From Saccopteryx bilineata (taxonomy: Eukaryota > Chordata > Mammalia > Chiroptera > Emballonuridae): a stretch of 64,000 nucleotides of DNA. Shown here one piece after another: positions 20,775 to 33,633 of the stretch (position 1 is the first letter of the stretch; every line of letters begins with the position of its first letter). The stretch spans positions 56,347,795-56,411,794 of the forward strand of contig NC_089498.1 in the NCBI RefSeq assembly GCF_036850765.1. The letters run 5' to 3'. A model generated the notes under the pieces. That model saw nothing but the letters and a program-made list of their open reading frames with translations. It was not told the DNA's origin and did not search any database. The translations under genes were made by a program, and so were the position numbers.

Positions 20775-23463
20775 ATGGCAATAACTAATAAATAAATACA
20801 TTTCAATAATAACCCTAAATGTAAAGGGATAAAATACTTTAATCACATAGGGTAGAAAAATGGATAAGAAAACAATATCTGTATATAATTTGGTTTACAA
20901 GAGACCCACCTTAGAACAAAAAATACACATAGACTGAAAGTGAAGCGATAAAATAAATATTTTATGAAATGGAAATGAAAAAAAAGCTGGGGGCAACACT
21001 TATCTGACATAATAGCCTTTAAAACAAAGGCTAGAGTAAGGGATAAAAGAGGTTACTATATAATGATACAGGGAGCAATCCAACAACAGGATATAATCAT
21101 TGTAAATAAATATGCACCCAAAATAGGACCACATAAATATATAAAGGAGATTTTTTATGGACATAAGTAAAGAAAGTGACAGCAATACAGTAATAGAAGA
21201 AGATTTTAACACCCTACTGACATCAATGGGTAGATCCTCCAGACAGAAAGTAAACAAAGAAATAACAAACTTGAATGACAAACTAGATCAATTGTATTTA
21301 ATTGATATCTTCAGAACATTTCACTCCAAAGCAGCAGAATATATATTCTTTTTAAGTGTTCATGGAACACTGAGACACATAACAAGTCTCAAAAAAATAA
21401 GAAAATTGAAATCATATTAAGAGTTTTATCTGATCATAATGGCATGAAATTAAAAATAAACTATGATAGAACAATTGAAAAACATTCAAATACTTAGAGG
21501 TAAATGACATCTTATTAAATAAAGATGGTTTGAAAATGAGGTCATGAAAAAAATTTTTTTAAATGCCTTGAAACAAATGAAAATGAACATAAAACAAGCC
21601 AAAATCTATGGGACACAGTGAAAGCAGTCCTAAGAGGAAAGTTAATAGCATTACAGGCATACCTTAAGAAGCAAGATAAAGCTCAAATAAACAATCTTAA
21701 AATAAACCTGCACCTAAAAATGTAGAAAAAAACCCAACAAATAAATCCCAGAGGAAGTAGAAAGAAGAACATAATAAAGACCAGAGGGGAAATAAATGAC
21801 ATAGAGGCTAAAAAGGAAAAAAGAAAGATCAATGAAACCAAGTGCTGGTTCTTTGAAAAGACAAACAGGATTGATAAACCTTTAACCGGACTAATCAAGA
21901 ACAAAATTGAGAGGAATCAAATAAATAAAATTAAAAATGAAAGAGGAGAAGTAGCAACTGACATTGCAGAAATACAAAGGATTATACAAAAAGACTATAA
22001 AGAAATATATGTCAAAAATGTGGGTAACCGGGGTGAAATGGATAAATTCCAAAAACACATATTCTTTCAAAACTAAATCTGAAAGAATCAGAAAACCTCA
22101 GCAGACCAATTATAACACATGAAATTTAAACATTTATCAAAAACTCCCAATAAACAAAAGTTTTGGACAGGATGACTGACTTCACAGGAGAATTTTACTA
22201 AACATTCAAAGAAAAACTAAAACCTATCCTTTTCAAGTAATTTCAAAAAAATTGAAGAGGAAGAATACTTCCAAGCACATTTTACAAGATAAGCATTATC
22301 CTAATTCCAAAATCAGGTAAAGACACTACAAAGAAAGAAAACTATAGGCCAGTAAACCCTGGTGAACATAAATGCTAAAATTCTCTACAAAGTATTAGCA
22401 AACCAGATCTAGCAATACATTAAAAAATCATAGAAAATGATTAATAGAGATTTATTCCAGGAGGGCAAAGATCATACAAGAATTACAAATTAATAAATGT
22501 GATTCATCACATCAACAAAATGAAGAATAAATGTTCAATGATCTTATCAATAGATGCAGAAAAAGCATTTGATATTATCTAGTACCTATTTATGATTAAA
22601 ACTCTCAGCTAAGTGGAAATACAGACAACATGCCTCAATGTAATAAAGGCCATATATAACAAACAACGTCACACTCAATGGACAAAAATTAAAACAATCC
22701 CCTTTAGATCAAGAACAAGACAGGGGTGCCCCTTTTCACCACTCTTATTCAACATAGTACTGGAAGTCTTAGCCAGAAGAAAAAAATTAAAAGGTGTACA
22801 AATTGAAAAAGAAGTAAAACTGTCATTATTTGTGGAGGACAAAATACTGTACATTGACATTTCTAAAGTCTCAGTCAAAAAATTATTAAACCTGATAAAT
22901 GAATTTAGCAAGGTGGTAGAATATAAAATTAATACTCAGAAATAAGTGACACTTTTATACACAAGTAATAAACTCTCAGAAACAGAAATTAAGGAAACAC
23001 TCCCCTTCAGGATTGCAACAGAAACAAAAAAAATAAAAATACCTAGAAATAAATTAAAGCAAGAAGGTAAAAGACTTGTAATCAGAAAATTATAAGATAA
23101 AGAATGAAGAAATCAAGGGAGATACAAACAAGTAGAAGCATATACTGGGTTCATAGGTATAGAATTAACATTATTAAGATGTTCATACTAACCAAAGCAA
23201 TCTATAAATTCAATCCAATTTCTCTTCAAATACCGATGGCACATTTCACAGATTGAGAAAAAAATACTACAAAAATTTATTTAAAACCAAAAAAGCACTA
23301 AGAGCTTCAGCAATCTTGAACATTAAGAACAAAGTGGGAAGTATCACACTTTCTGATATCAAGTTATACTACAAGGTCATTGTACTCAAAACAGCTTGAT
23401 ACTGGCATAAGAACAGGCATACAGATCAATGGAACATTGGGAGAGATCCATCACTCAAAATCT
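20775..23463 (+). pseudogene. Decayed L1 ORF2
   Basis: It starts near ATGGCAATAACTAAT (20775) followed by ATTTCAATAATAACCCTAAATG, the endonuclease N-terminus. Endonuclease remnants include the frame at 21157-21420 (EEDFNTLLTSMGRSSRQKVNK). RT remnants include 22613-22945, with [20 protein letters not shown] and an active-site FVED in place of FADD. Several stops and frameshifts are present. The similarity ends abruptly at the SINE starting at 23464, and no 3' UTR or A tail follows, so the 3' part was lost. Confidence 0.85.
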
Positions 23464-23790
23464 TGCCTGACCAGGCGGTGGCACAGTGGATAGGGCGTCG
23501 GACTGGAGATGTGGAAGACCCAGGTTTGAGACCCTGAGGTTGCCAGCTTGAGCGTGGGTTCACCTGGTTTGAGAAAAAGCTCACCAGCTTGGACCCAAGG
23601 TCACTGGCTCGAGCAAGGGGTAACTCAGTCTGCTGAAGGCCCGCAGTCAAGGCACATATGAGAAAGCAATCAATGAACTAAGGTGTCTCAACAAAAAACT
23701 GATGATTGATGCTTCTCATCTCTTTCCGATCCCGTCTGTCTATCTCTATCTATCCCTCTCTCTGACTCACTCTGTCTCTGTTTAAAAGAA
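23464..23790 (+). mobile_element. Type A SINE
   Basis: The head GCCTGACCAGGCGGTGGCAC is followed by GGTTTGAGACCCTGAGG, TCACTGGCTCGAGCAAGGGG and the TCTGTCTATC..CTCTGACTCAC tail. I saw no convincing target duplication; the right flank does not continue the L1. Confidence 0.9.
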
Positions 23791-25492
23791 GCTTGGCAAC
23801 TTCATGGAGGACTGGGAGTTGTGGAGGAATCAGGGAGCGCAGAAATCAACCATTGAAACTTGAAGCACTCTCAACAACAGCTACCATAAGACTTGTTCAA
23901 GCAGCTTGTCATATAGAGAGATGTAATAAAGATAAAATGAAGCAGAATAAAATGATAGAAGCCACTTGGTAATAAAACACACACACACAGAGTTTATGAG
24001 CAATATAAATGTACCTTGGAAACATCCCAGAGTCATTGGAAATTGAAGAAGGAGAGCACTTCACAGAAGGGCTGGATGTTTCTAAGACCTCATTTGAATT
24101 CGCAGACCTAGAACATTTGCCAGTATCTTTGTTCAGTAGTTATTTACTTGACCAAAAATGCTGCAAATGTAGAAGAAAAATTTTACAACATCTTAGAGAC
24201 AGGTGGCACATTCTCTTTCTGACTGACTTACTAATAATTTTATTGACTAATGCATCTTCAGTAATAAAGAATATTTTATCCAGTGGTGATTTTAAGACAT
24301 GTTAACAATCTTTTCCACAAATCCATAGTACTTATGAACAATAATTATTTTTCTAATTTACATTATCAATGAATATTTAAAAATCATTTTTTATTTTAAT
24401 AAATATTTACAAGCATATGCATACAGATAATGTTAATCAAATTTTCTCATACTATTAATATTTCTATGCTGGTTTTTTTTCACTTTAAGGTTAAAGATAT
24501 CTCTGGAAAAAGAAGTATAAATCTATTTTTTAGCTGGTGTATAATAGTGTGTGGTGTTGTTCTGTTAATGATATTTATGTCTTCCATAACTTGTGGATAT
24601 TTTGGCCCTTCCCAGTTTCTTGTCACAAGAAGTAGTAATAAAATAACAATCTTAGTATTATATTTTTATAAACTGGATGATCTCTTTTCGTGCTTTCTCA
24701 GAAAAATAATGGGTAATTGAATGGTAGATGCATTTTAAATATTAATAACTCCCCAGAAAGTTTTCTACTGAACTGTTTGGTTCTTTCTCAGACATTCATA
24801 GGAATGTATTGTTTATTATGGTTTTCTTATTTTTAGAATTCTTATTATAAGCAATACAAGCTGTCTAAGGCTTAGTTAAGAAAACAAGTTATTAGAGAAT
24901 ACTAGATAACTCAGCAGGTCATTGGAAGGGTAAGCAGTGAGGAAAAATATATCCCAAGTCATTTCACAGAAAGCTTCTGGAGGAAAAATATGAAAGCTTC
25001 CTGTCTCTTCCTGCACATAATGTAACTAATCGCCTTCATAGTTAATGTTTGAAAATAAAGTATAGTTGTATCCAGCTGAAGAGCTGAGGTCACATGTCTG
25101 TCATAGTTGCAGGAAAGGTTGAAAAGTAAATAAAGAGCATCTCTACTTTTAAATGTCTAAATGAGTATATCATGTACATCATTGAAAAAGAACTTTCTAG
25201 GAAGAGGAAACTTTCAGTGCAATGACCTAAGAAAAGAGAATGTCTGACGTGTGTGATATAGCTAGCTGGGCAATGAAGAGGTGACATAAAAAATCAGAAA
25301 TGGAATAAAGATTGGATCAAATAGGGCTTAGAAGGCCATAGTAGTTAGTATGGATTTTCTCTTACTATAATATAAATCCTTAAATAGTTATTAAGAAAAT
25401 CTAAGTATGCATTATGCATCAGGGACAATGCTTGTTTGATCGTATTTGAAACTATTCTACTACTGATACATCATATCAAAAATTTTGGGATC
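23791..25492. other. Unassigned sequence with one unrecognised 98-codon ORF
   Basis: Contains a short (CA)n at about 23979-23991 and an ORF at 24009-24305 (plus) with no family I recognise. Its N-terminal part is acidic and its C-terminal part hydrophobic. No splice or promoter context supports it as a gene. The rest is AT-rich and unassigned. Confidence 0.35.
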
Positions 25493-25819
25493 CTGACCAG
25501 GCAGTGGCTCAGTAACTAGAGTGTCAGACTGGGATGTTGAAGACTTCGGTTCAAAACCCTGAGATCACAGGTCTGAACATAAAATCATAGACATGACCCC
25601 ATGATTGTTGGATTGAGCCCAAATATTGCTGGCTTGAAGCCCAAGGTTGGTGGCTTGAGCAAGAAGTCACTGGTTAGGTTGGAGTGTCCCAGTCAAGGCA
25701 CATATGGAAGCAATCAATGAACAACTAAAGTACTGCATCTATTTTTCTTCCTGTCTGTCTGCCCCCCATCTGTCTCATTCTGTGTCTCTCTACCTCGCTC
25801 TCACGAAAAAAAAAAAAAA
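25493..25819 (+). mobile_element. Type A-related SINE, older
   Basis: TCCTGACCAGGCAGTGGCTCAG and GGTTCAAAACCCTGAG give the head; GGTGGCTTGAGCAAGAAGTCACTGG, AATCAATGAACAACTAAAG and an A13 run give the body and tail. Confidence 0.85.
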
Positions 25820-26705
25820 TTGAAATAATAATACTTTAACCTGCATGGCTTGATAGTTAAGTTCAAGAACCACAGGTATGCACAATTTTTGCCCTTTAAC
25901 TTTTTATGTTATTGGAAGCTGTTATTTACATTCTTTTTGCTATGCTGTGCATGACCATTTGACCTAAAATTCTTTCCTCTTAGCATTAAGAAGACTTCTG
26001 ACTTTGGGGTCAAATTTATAAATTGTTCTCTGTGGCCAAAGTCCGTAAGTTTAGTACCTATGCTTTTTCCTATGTAATTTATTGTTTTATATCTTATATT
26101 TAGGTTTTTTATTCATTTTGAATTAATTTTTGTGCAAGGAGATAACCTGTTGTTAAACTTTATTCTTTTGCAAGTGGTTTTCCTATTTCTCAGCACCACT
26201 TATTGAAGAGGCTCTTTTCTCCATTTTGTGTTTTTGGCTACTTTGCTGAAGTTGATTTGTCCATATATATATGGTTTTATTTCTGGGCTCTCAACTCTGT
26301 TCCACTAGTCCATAGGTCCATTTATCTGCCAATACAGTACCATGCTATTTTGATCATTGTGGCTCTGTAGTATAATATGAAGACAAATAATATATATAGT
26401 GCCTTTGGCTTTATTCTTTTTTCTCAGGATTGCTTTGGCCATTTGGGGTATTTTATGGTTCCATACAGACTAGTGACTTTTTGTTCTAGTTCTTTAAAAA
26501 ATGGCAACAATAAATGAATGGGACAATATCAAACTAAACGCTTTTGTACAGAAAAAAGAAACTGACAACAAAACAAAAAGGCACCCAATCAAATGGGAGT
26601 TGATATTCATAAACAACAGATCTGATAAGGGGTTAATATCCAAAATGTACAAAGAACTCACAAAGCTCAGCAACAAACAAGCAAACAATCCAATTAAAAA
26701 ATGGG

Positions 26706-26829
26706 GCCTGACCTCTGGTGGCGCAGTGGATAAAGCATCGACCTGGGAACACTGAGGTTGCCGGTTCAAAACCCTGCACTTGTCTGGTCAAGGCACATAT
26801 GGGAGTTGATGCTTCCTGCTCCTCCTCCC

Positions 26830-26873
<44 letters not shown>

Positions 26874-26929
26874 CCTCCCTCCCTCCCTCCCTCCCTCCTC
26901 TCTAAAAATGAATAAATAAATAAAAATTA
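26706..26929 (+). mobile_element. Type C SINE inside the inverted L1
   Basis: The head CCTGACCTCTGGTGGCGCAGTGG, with CCGGTTCAAAACCC and GGGAGTTGATGCTTCC, is followed by a (CT)n/(CCCT)n run (about 26838-26899) and an AATAAATAAATAAA tail. An AAAAAATGGGG-type duplication flanks it. Confidence 0.9.
26838..26899. repeat. (CT)n-(CCCT)n microsatellite in a SINE tail
   Basis: A compound pyrimidine repeat in the SINE tail, probably expanded after insertion. Confidence 0.95.
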
Positions 26930-27780
26930 AAAAAAAATGGGGAGAGGACCTGAACAGATACTTTCCTCAAGACATATAAATGGCCAACAGTTATATTTTA
27001 AAAATGTGCATCTTCACAAGCTATTAGAGAAATGCAAATCAAAACTTCAGTGACATACCACCTCACATCTGGTAGATTGGCTATTATCAACAAGATAGGT
27101 AATAACAAGTGTAGAGAGGCTGTGGAGAAAAAGGAACCCTCATTCACTTCTGGTGGCAATGTCAATTGATACAGGTCTTAAGGAAGAAAGTATGGTGGTT
27201 CCTAAAAAATATAAGAATAGAACTACCATATGACTCAGTAATTCTTCTTCTGGGTATCTATCCCAAAACTTGAAAACATTGGTATGTAAAGATACATGCA
27301 CCCCCATGTTCATCACAGCATTATTCACAGTGGCCAAGATGTGGAAACAATTAAAGTGTCCTTCAATAAAGAATTGGATAAAGATGTGGTACATATATAG
27401 AATGGAATACTACTCAGCCATAAGAAATGATGACATATTGCCATTTATGACAACATGGATGGACCTTGAGAACATTATAGTGAGTGAAATAAGTAAATCA
27501 GAAAAAGTTAAGAACTATATGATTTCACACTTAGGTGGAATATAAAACAGAGATGCATGGAGAGATAAAATGAAGTGGTTCCCAAGAGGAGGAGGTTAGG
27601 GGGAGGAGAGTGAATAGGGACAAATATATGGTGAAGGAAAATGATTGGACTTTGGGTGATGGATATACAACATAATTAACAGTTCAAATGCTACAGAAAA
27701 GTTTATCTTATACTGATGTACTCTTATTGATCAATGTTACCCCATTAAATTTAATTTTCTAAATAAAATTAAAAAAGAAA

Positions 27781-28544
27781 GATTCTGTTTTTAAAGTAGA
27801 AAAATATTCAATAAAATTTATTAGTCATATTGTCAACAACTTCTATTTTTTCTATTTTACTTTGTCTTTTTTTTTTTTTTCTATTTATCCACCTTCCCTT
27901 CCTATCTAATCTGATATGTAGCTTAGTACAATACTCTTGAGATCTGGTCTGAGCTTAAGAGCATGGCTATTTATTTCTCCCATCCAATTTGTTACATGTA
28001 AAAAATAGTAATAGAAGAGAATGGTTAGTGTTTTTTAAAATAAATGTGATGATGTAGCTTAAGAGGCTAGGCACTATGCATGGTTCATAGTGCTCTATCT
28101 CACTAATGTTTTGAGGCATTTAAACGCTTCAAGACAGCAAGTTTTATCAAAACTTTAAAAATTATAATCAACATAAAATAATCTAAGCTAAAAAGAGTAA
28201 AGGGCATTTATTAACTCACAAAATTAAAGGAAATGCTGGGGAAAAAAAAGAAAAAAAAAACAAAGACCAGTACAACTCAAAATGTCTCAGGCAGAAGGAA
28301 CTCAGAAATCACATGGCAAATATTTCTTGACATTAGGTTCATAAGGGAATAAACTGGGACATCTTAAAAAGTATAAATGACTGAATCTCTTGCTGATTTG
28401 ATTATATATAATATTTTCCTAGATATTGCCTTGACATAATTTCTTAGGTCTGCGCTCAAAAATGAATTTCCAGAAAAAGAGAATGAAACTGACTTCTTTT
28501 GGACCAACTGTATTCTTTCTGGTTTTTCATTCACTGAATCTATT
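27781..28544. other. Unassigned sequence
   Basis: No gene or repeat family is recognised; short poly-T and poly-A runs only. Confidence 0.35.
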
Positions 28545-28870
28545 ACCAATAGAAGTATATTAAGGTCTTCAACTATAATAGTAAATTTATCTATTTCTTC
28601 TTGAGCTTCTATCAGTTTTTATCTCATATATTTTGATAATCTGATATTAGGTGCATATGCATTAAGTGTTGTTTGGTCTTTTTAAAGAATTAAATCAATT
28701 ATTATTAGGTAACACTTTTTTTATTTCTGATCATTTTTCTTTATCTGAAACTGGCTCTCTCTGAAATTAATATACTTACTCCAGCTTTCTTCTAACTACT
28801 CTCACCGTAGTATATCTTTCTCTAAGCTATATCTTAAACTTGTCCACATAAAGCCTCCAGGAAATTCGTC
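28545..28870 (-). mobile_element. Ancient L1 ORF2 endonuclease relic
   Basis: The antisense signature of the endonuclease region is visible: TCTATTTCTTCTTGAGCTTCTATCAG, ATTAGGTGCATATGCATTAAG, TAATATACTTACTCCAGCTTTC. It is far more decayed than the adjacent L1. Confidence 0.65.
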
Positions 28871-28913
28871 AATTACATTTTAGGATTTTCTGCCCTGGGA
28901 GAACTTCCATATT

Positions 28914-28930
28914 TGTTTCTGGGCTTCTTT
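28914..28930. repeat. Target-site duplication, left copy
   Basis: TGTTTCTGGGCTTCTTT, repeated with one change at 33617-33633 (TGTTTCTGGACTTCTTT). The pair brackets the L1 at 28931-33616. Confidence 0.9.
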
Positions 28931-31900
28931 CTTTCTTTTTTTTTTTTTTTAATAATTTTATTTTTTTAATGGGGCAACATCAATAAATCAGGATACATAT
29001 ATTCAAAGATAACATGTCCAGGTTATCTTGTTCAATTATGTTGCATACCCATCACCCAAAGTCAGATTGTCCTCTGTCACCTTCTATCTAGTTTTCTTTG
29101 TGCCCCTCCCCCTCCCCCTTTCCCTCTTCCTCTCCCCCCTCCCCCCGTAACCACCACACTCTTATCAATGTCTCTTAGTTTCACTTTTAGTCCCACCTAC
29201 GTATGGAATAATGCAGTTCCTGGTTTTTTCTGATTTACTTATTTCACTTCGTATAATGTTATCAAGATCCCACCATTTTGTTGTAAATGATCTGATGTCA
29301 TCATTTCTTATGGCTGAGTAGTATTTCATAGTGTATATATGCCACATCTTCTTTATCTAGTCATCTATTGATGGGCTTTTTGGTTGTTTCCATGCCCTGG
29401 CCACTGTGAACAATGCTGCAATGAACATGGGGCTGCATGTGTCTTTACGTATCAATGTTTCTGAGTTTTGGGGGTATATACCCAGTAGAGGGATTGCTAG
29501 GTCATAAGGTAGTTCTATTTTCAGTTTTTTGAGGAACCACCATACTTTCTTCCATAATGGTTGTACTACTTAACAGTCCCACCAACAATGTATGAGGGTT
29601 CCTTTTTCTCCACAGCCTCTCCAACATTTGCTATTACCTGTCTTGTTGATAATAGCTAATCTAACAGGTGTGAAGTGGTATCTCATTGCAGTTTTGATTT
29701 GCATTTCTCTAATAGCTAAAGAAGATGAGCATCTTTTCATATATCTGTTGGCTATTTGTATTTCTTCCTGGGAGAAGTGTCTGTTCATGTCCTCTTCCCA
29801 TTTTTTTATTGGATTGTTTGTTTGTTTGTTGTTGAGTTTTATGAGTTCTTGTATATTTTGAATATTAGGCCCTTATCTGAGCAGTTGTTGAAAATATCAT
29901 TTCCCATTTAGTTGGCTTTCTGTTTATTTTGTTATCAGTTTCTCTTGTTGAGCAAAAACTTCTTAGTCTGATGTAGTCCCATTCATTAATTTTTGCCTTC
30001 AGTTCTCTTGCCTTTGGAGTCAAATTCATAAAATGCTCTTTAAAACCCAGGTCCATGAGTTTAGTACCTATGTCTTTTTCTATGTACTTAATTGTGTCAG
30101 GTCTTATGTTTAGATTTTTGATCCATTTTGAGTTAATTTTAGTACAGGGGGACAAACTGTAGTCCAGTTTCATTCTTTTGCACGTGGCTTTCCAGTTTTC
30201 CCAGCACCATTTATTGAAGAGGCTTTCTTTTCTCCATTGTGTGTTGTTGGCCCCTTTATCAAAAATTATTTGACTACATATATGTGGTTTTATTTCTGGG
30301 TTTTGTTCTGTTCCATTGGTCTGAGTGTCTATTTTTCTGCCAATACCATGCTGTTTTGATTGTTGTGGCCCTATAATAGAGTTTGAAGTCAGGTATTGGA
30401 ATGCCCCCAGCTTCATTCTTTTTCTTTAGGATTGCTTTGGCTATTCAGGGTTTTTATACTTCCATATAAATCTGATGAGTTTTTGCTCCATTTCTTTAAA
30501 AAATGTCATTGGAATTTTGATGGGAATTGCATTAAATTTGTATATTGCTTTGGGTAATATGGCCATCTTGATTATATTTATTCTTCCTAACCAAGAACAA
30601 GGTATATTCTTCCATCTCATTATATCTTTTTCGATTTCCCTTAACAATGGTTTATAGTTTTCATTATATACGTCTTTTACATTCTTTGTTATGTTTATTC
30701 CTAGGTATTTTATTTTTTTTGTTGCAATCGTGAAGGGGATTATTCTTTTGAGCTCTCAAATGTTTCATTGTTGGCATATAAAAAGGCTATTGACTACTGT
30801 ATGTTACTTTTGTATCCTGCGACCTTACTGTATTGGCTTATTGTTTCTAGTAGTCTTTTTGTGGATTCTTTGGGGTTTTCGATGTATAGGATCTGCAAAA
30901 AATGATACTTTTACTTATTCTTTTCCGATATGGATGCCTTTTATTTCTTTGTCTTGTCTGATTGCTCTGGCTAGAACCTCTAGTACCACATAAAATAAGA
31001 GTGGAGAGAGTGAACATCCCTGTCTTGTTCCTGATTTAAGGGGGAAAGCCTTCAGTTTTGTGCCATTTAATATGATGTTAGCTGATGGTTTATCATATAT
31101 GGCCTTTATCATGTTGAGATATTTTTCCTTCTATACTCATTTTGTTAAGAGTCTTAAACATAAAATTGTGTTGTATTTTATTGGAAGCCTTTTCTGCATC
31201 GATTGATAAGATCATGTGGTTTTTGTTCTTTATTTTGTTGATATGGTATATTACGTTAACCGTTTTATGTATGTTGAACCATCCTTGAGATTCTGGGATG
31301 AATCCCACTTGATCATGATGTATTATCTTTTTAATATGTTGCTGTATTTGATTTGCTAGTATTTTTTTTAGTATTTTAGCATCTGTATTCATTAGAGATA
31401 TTGGTCTGTAGTTGTTGTTTTTTTGTGCCATCCTTGCCTGGTTTTGGTATGAGGGTTATGTTGGCCTCATAAAATGTCTTTGGAAGTATTGCTTCTTCTT
31501 CAATTTTTTGGAAGACTTTCAGTAGAATAGGAACCAAGTCTTCTTTGTATGTTTGATAAAATTCGCTGGTATAGCCGTCAGGGCCTGGACTTTTATTTTT
31601 GGGGAGGTTTTTAATGGTTTCTTCTATTTCTTCTCTACTAATAGATCTGTTAGGCTTTCTGCTTCTTCTTGACTCAGTCTAGGAAGGTTGTATTGTTCTA
31701 GAAATTTATCCATTTCTTCTAGGTTGTTGAATTTAGTGGCATAAAGTTTTTCATAGTATTCTACAATAATTCTTTGTATATGTACGGTATCCGTGGTGAT
31801 TTCTCCTCTTTCATTTTGAATTTTGTTTATATGATTTCTTTCTCTTTTTTCCTTGGTAAGACTTGCCAAGGGTTTGTCAATTTTGTTGATCTTTTCAAAG

Positions 31901-33616
31901 AACCAGCTCCTTGTTCTATTAATTTTTTCTCTAGCTTTTCTGTTCTCTATTTCATTTATTTCTGCTCTGATTTTTATTATCTCCTTTCTTTGGCTGGTTT
32001 TGGGTTGTCTTTGTTCTTCTTTTTCTAGTTCCTTAAGGTGGGAAGTTAAGTGGTTCACTTGGGCTCTCTCTTGTTTGTTCATATAGGCCTGAAGTGATAT
32101 GAACTTCCCTCTTATCACTGCTTTTGCTGCATCCCAGAGATTCTAATATGTCGTATTGTCATTTTCATTAGTCTGTATATATCTTTTGATCTCTGCACTT
32201 ATTTCTTCTTTGACCCATTCATTTTTTAAAAGTATGTTGTTTAGTTTCCACATTTTTGTGGGATTTTTTTCCTCTTTTTTGCAGTTGAATTCTAGTTTCA
32301 AGGCTTTATGATCAGAAAATATGCTTGGTACAACTTCGATTTTTCTGAATTTGCTGATGTTGTTTTTGTGGCCCAACATATAGTCAATTCTTGAGAATTC
32401 AATGTACACTGGAGAAAAATGTATACTCAGTCACTTTGGGATGAAATGTCCTGTAGATGTCTATCATATCCAGGTGCTCTAGTGTTTTGTTTAAGGCCAC
32501 TATATCTTTGTTGATTCTCTGTTTGGATGACTGATCTAGAGCCGTCAGTGGTGTATTGAGGTCTCCAAGTATGATTGTATTTTTGTCAGTTTTTGTTTTA
32601 AGGTCAATAATTAGCTGTCTTATATATTTTGGTGCTCCTTGGTTTGGTGCATATATATTAAGAATTGTTATGTCTTCTTGATTCAGTGTCCCCTTAGCCA
32701 TTATGAAGTGGCCATTTTTGTCTCTGAGTACTTTTGTTGTCTTGTAGTCAGCATTATCAGATATAAGTATTGCTACGCCTGCTTTTTTTTTGGATGTTAT
32801 TTGCTTGGAGTATTGTTTTCCAGCCTTTCACTTTGAATTTGTTTTTATCCTCGTTACTTAGATGAGTTTCCTGTAGGCAGCCTACAGTTGGAATTTCTTT
32901 TTTAATCCATTCTGCTACTCTGTGCCTTTTTATTGGTGAGTTTAATTCGTTTACATTTAGTGTAATTATTGACACTTGTGAGTTCCCTATTGCCATTTTA
33001 TAGATTGCTTTCTGTTAGTTTTGTGTCTTGTTTGATCCTTCTCTTTCGTTTTTCTATCTTTTGTTTTTATTTGGTTGTATTCCATACATCTTTCCTCTGT
33101 TGCTATCTTTTTATCTTATGTGCTTCTGTGGTGGTTTTTTCAATGGTGGTTACCTTTGAGTAATGAAAAGGGTCCCTACCCTGTTCATTGTAGCAAACTA
33201 TTTTGTGAGTACTTTTGCACTCCATCGTCCTTTGCTACTGTTAATCTTCATCCTCTCCCCCTCCTTTCTTTTTATTGTTGTCAAAGTTTAAATTTGGTTT
33301 TATTGTGTTCTTCTTGAAGCTTTTACTTGTAGCTTTGTTTTTTTTTTTTGTTCTTTGTATCTGATTGGAGAACCCCCTTTAGTAATTCCTGGAGTGGGGG
33401 TTTTCTGATGATAAATTTTCTCATCTTTTCTGTATCTGTGAATGTTTTTATTTCTCCTTCATATTTGAAAGATAGCTTTGATGGGTATAGTATTCGTGGC
33501 TGAAAGTTCCTCTCTTTCAGGACTTTAAAGATTGGAGTCCACTCTCTCCTATTTTGTAGAGTTTCTGTTGAGAAATCTGATGATAATCTAATGGGACTTG
33601 TTTATATGTTGTATTC
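28931..33616 (-). mobile_element. 4.7-kb L1, 5'-truncated within ORF1
   Basis: From right to left on the minus strand: the C-terminal third of ORF1, spacer, ORF2, 3' UTR with a G-rich tract (antisense of 29104-29147), and a poly-A tail (T run from 28938). It belongs to the same family as the left-edge L1. The 5' end stops within ORF1 near 33616. The 17-bp duplication confirms the boundaries. The copy is intermediate in age: recognisable over its length but with frameshifts in ORF2. Confidence 0.95.
29165..32996 (-). pseudogene. L1 ORF2, broken
   Basis: It starts MAIGNSQVSIITLNVNELNS at 32996. Endonuclease pieces are at 32757-32996 and 32399-32701 (ILGDLNTPLTALDQS); the linker and thumb are near 31624-32409; RT pieces are at 30915-31431 ([28 protein letters not shown]); the C-terminal part is at 29165-30647. 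Visible breaks: an A9 run near 32790 (A8 in the left-edge copy) shifts the endonuclease frame, and near 30885-30900 the RT active-site FADD is disrupted by a small deletion after FAD. It cannot encode an active protein. Confidence 0.9.
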
Positions 33617-33633
33617 TGTTTCTGGACTTCTTT

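Larger units (their letters stand above)
25985..27780. mobile_element. 5'-inverted L1 (twin-primed insertion)
   Basis: The left arm (25985-26502) is L1 ORF2 in minus orientation and matches 29995-30500. The right arm (26503-27780) is the next downstream ORF2 segment in plus orientation (AATAAATGAATGGGACAATATCAAACTAAACGC), followed by the C-terminal region (27140-27545) and the 3' UTR with GGGTGATGGATATACAACATAA. The two arms meet head to head near the same ORF2 position, the standard outcome of twin priming. A type C SINE interrupts the right arm. All frames are broken. Confidence 0.85.

Noticed and set aside
26838..26899. Possible CRISPR-like regular repeat
   Set aside because: It is a CT/CCCT microsatellite in a SINE tail with no spacers, in a mammalian genome.
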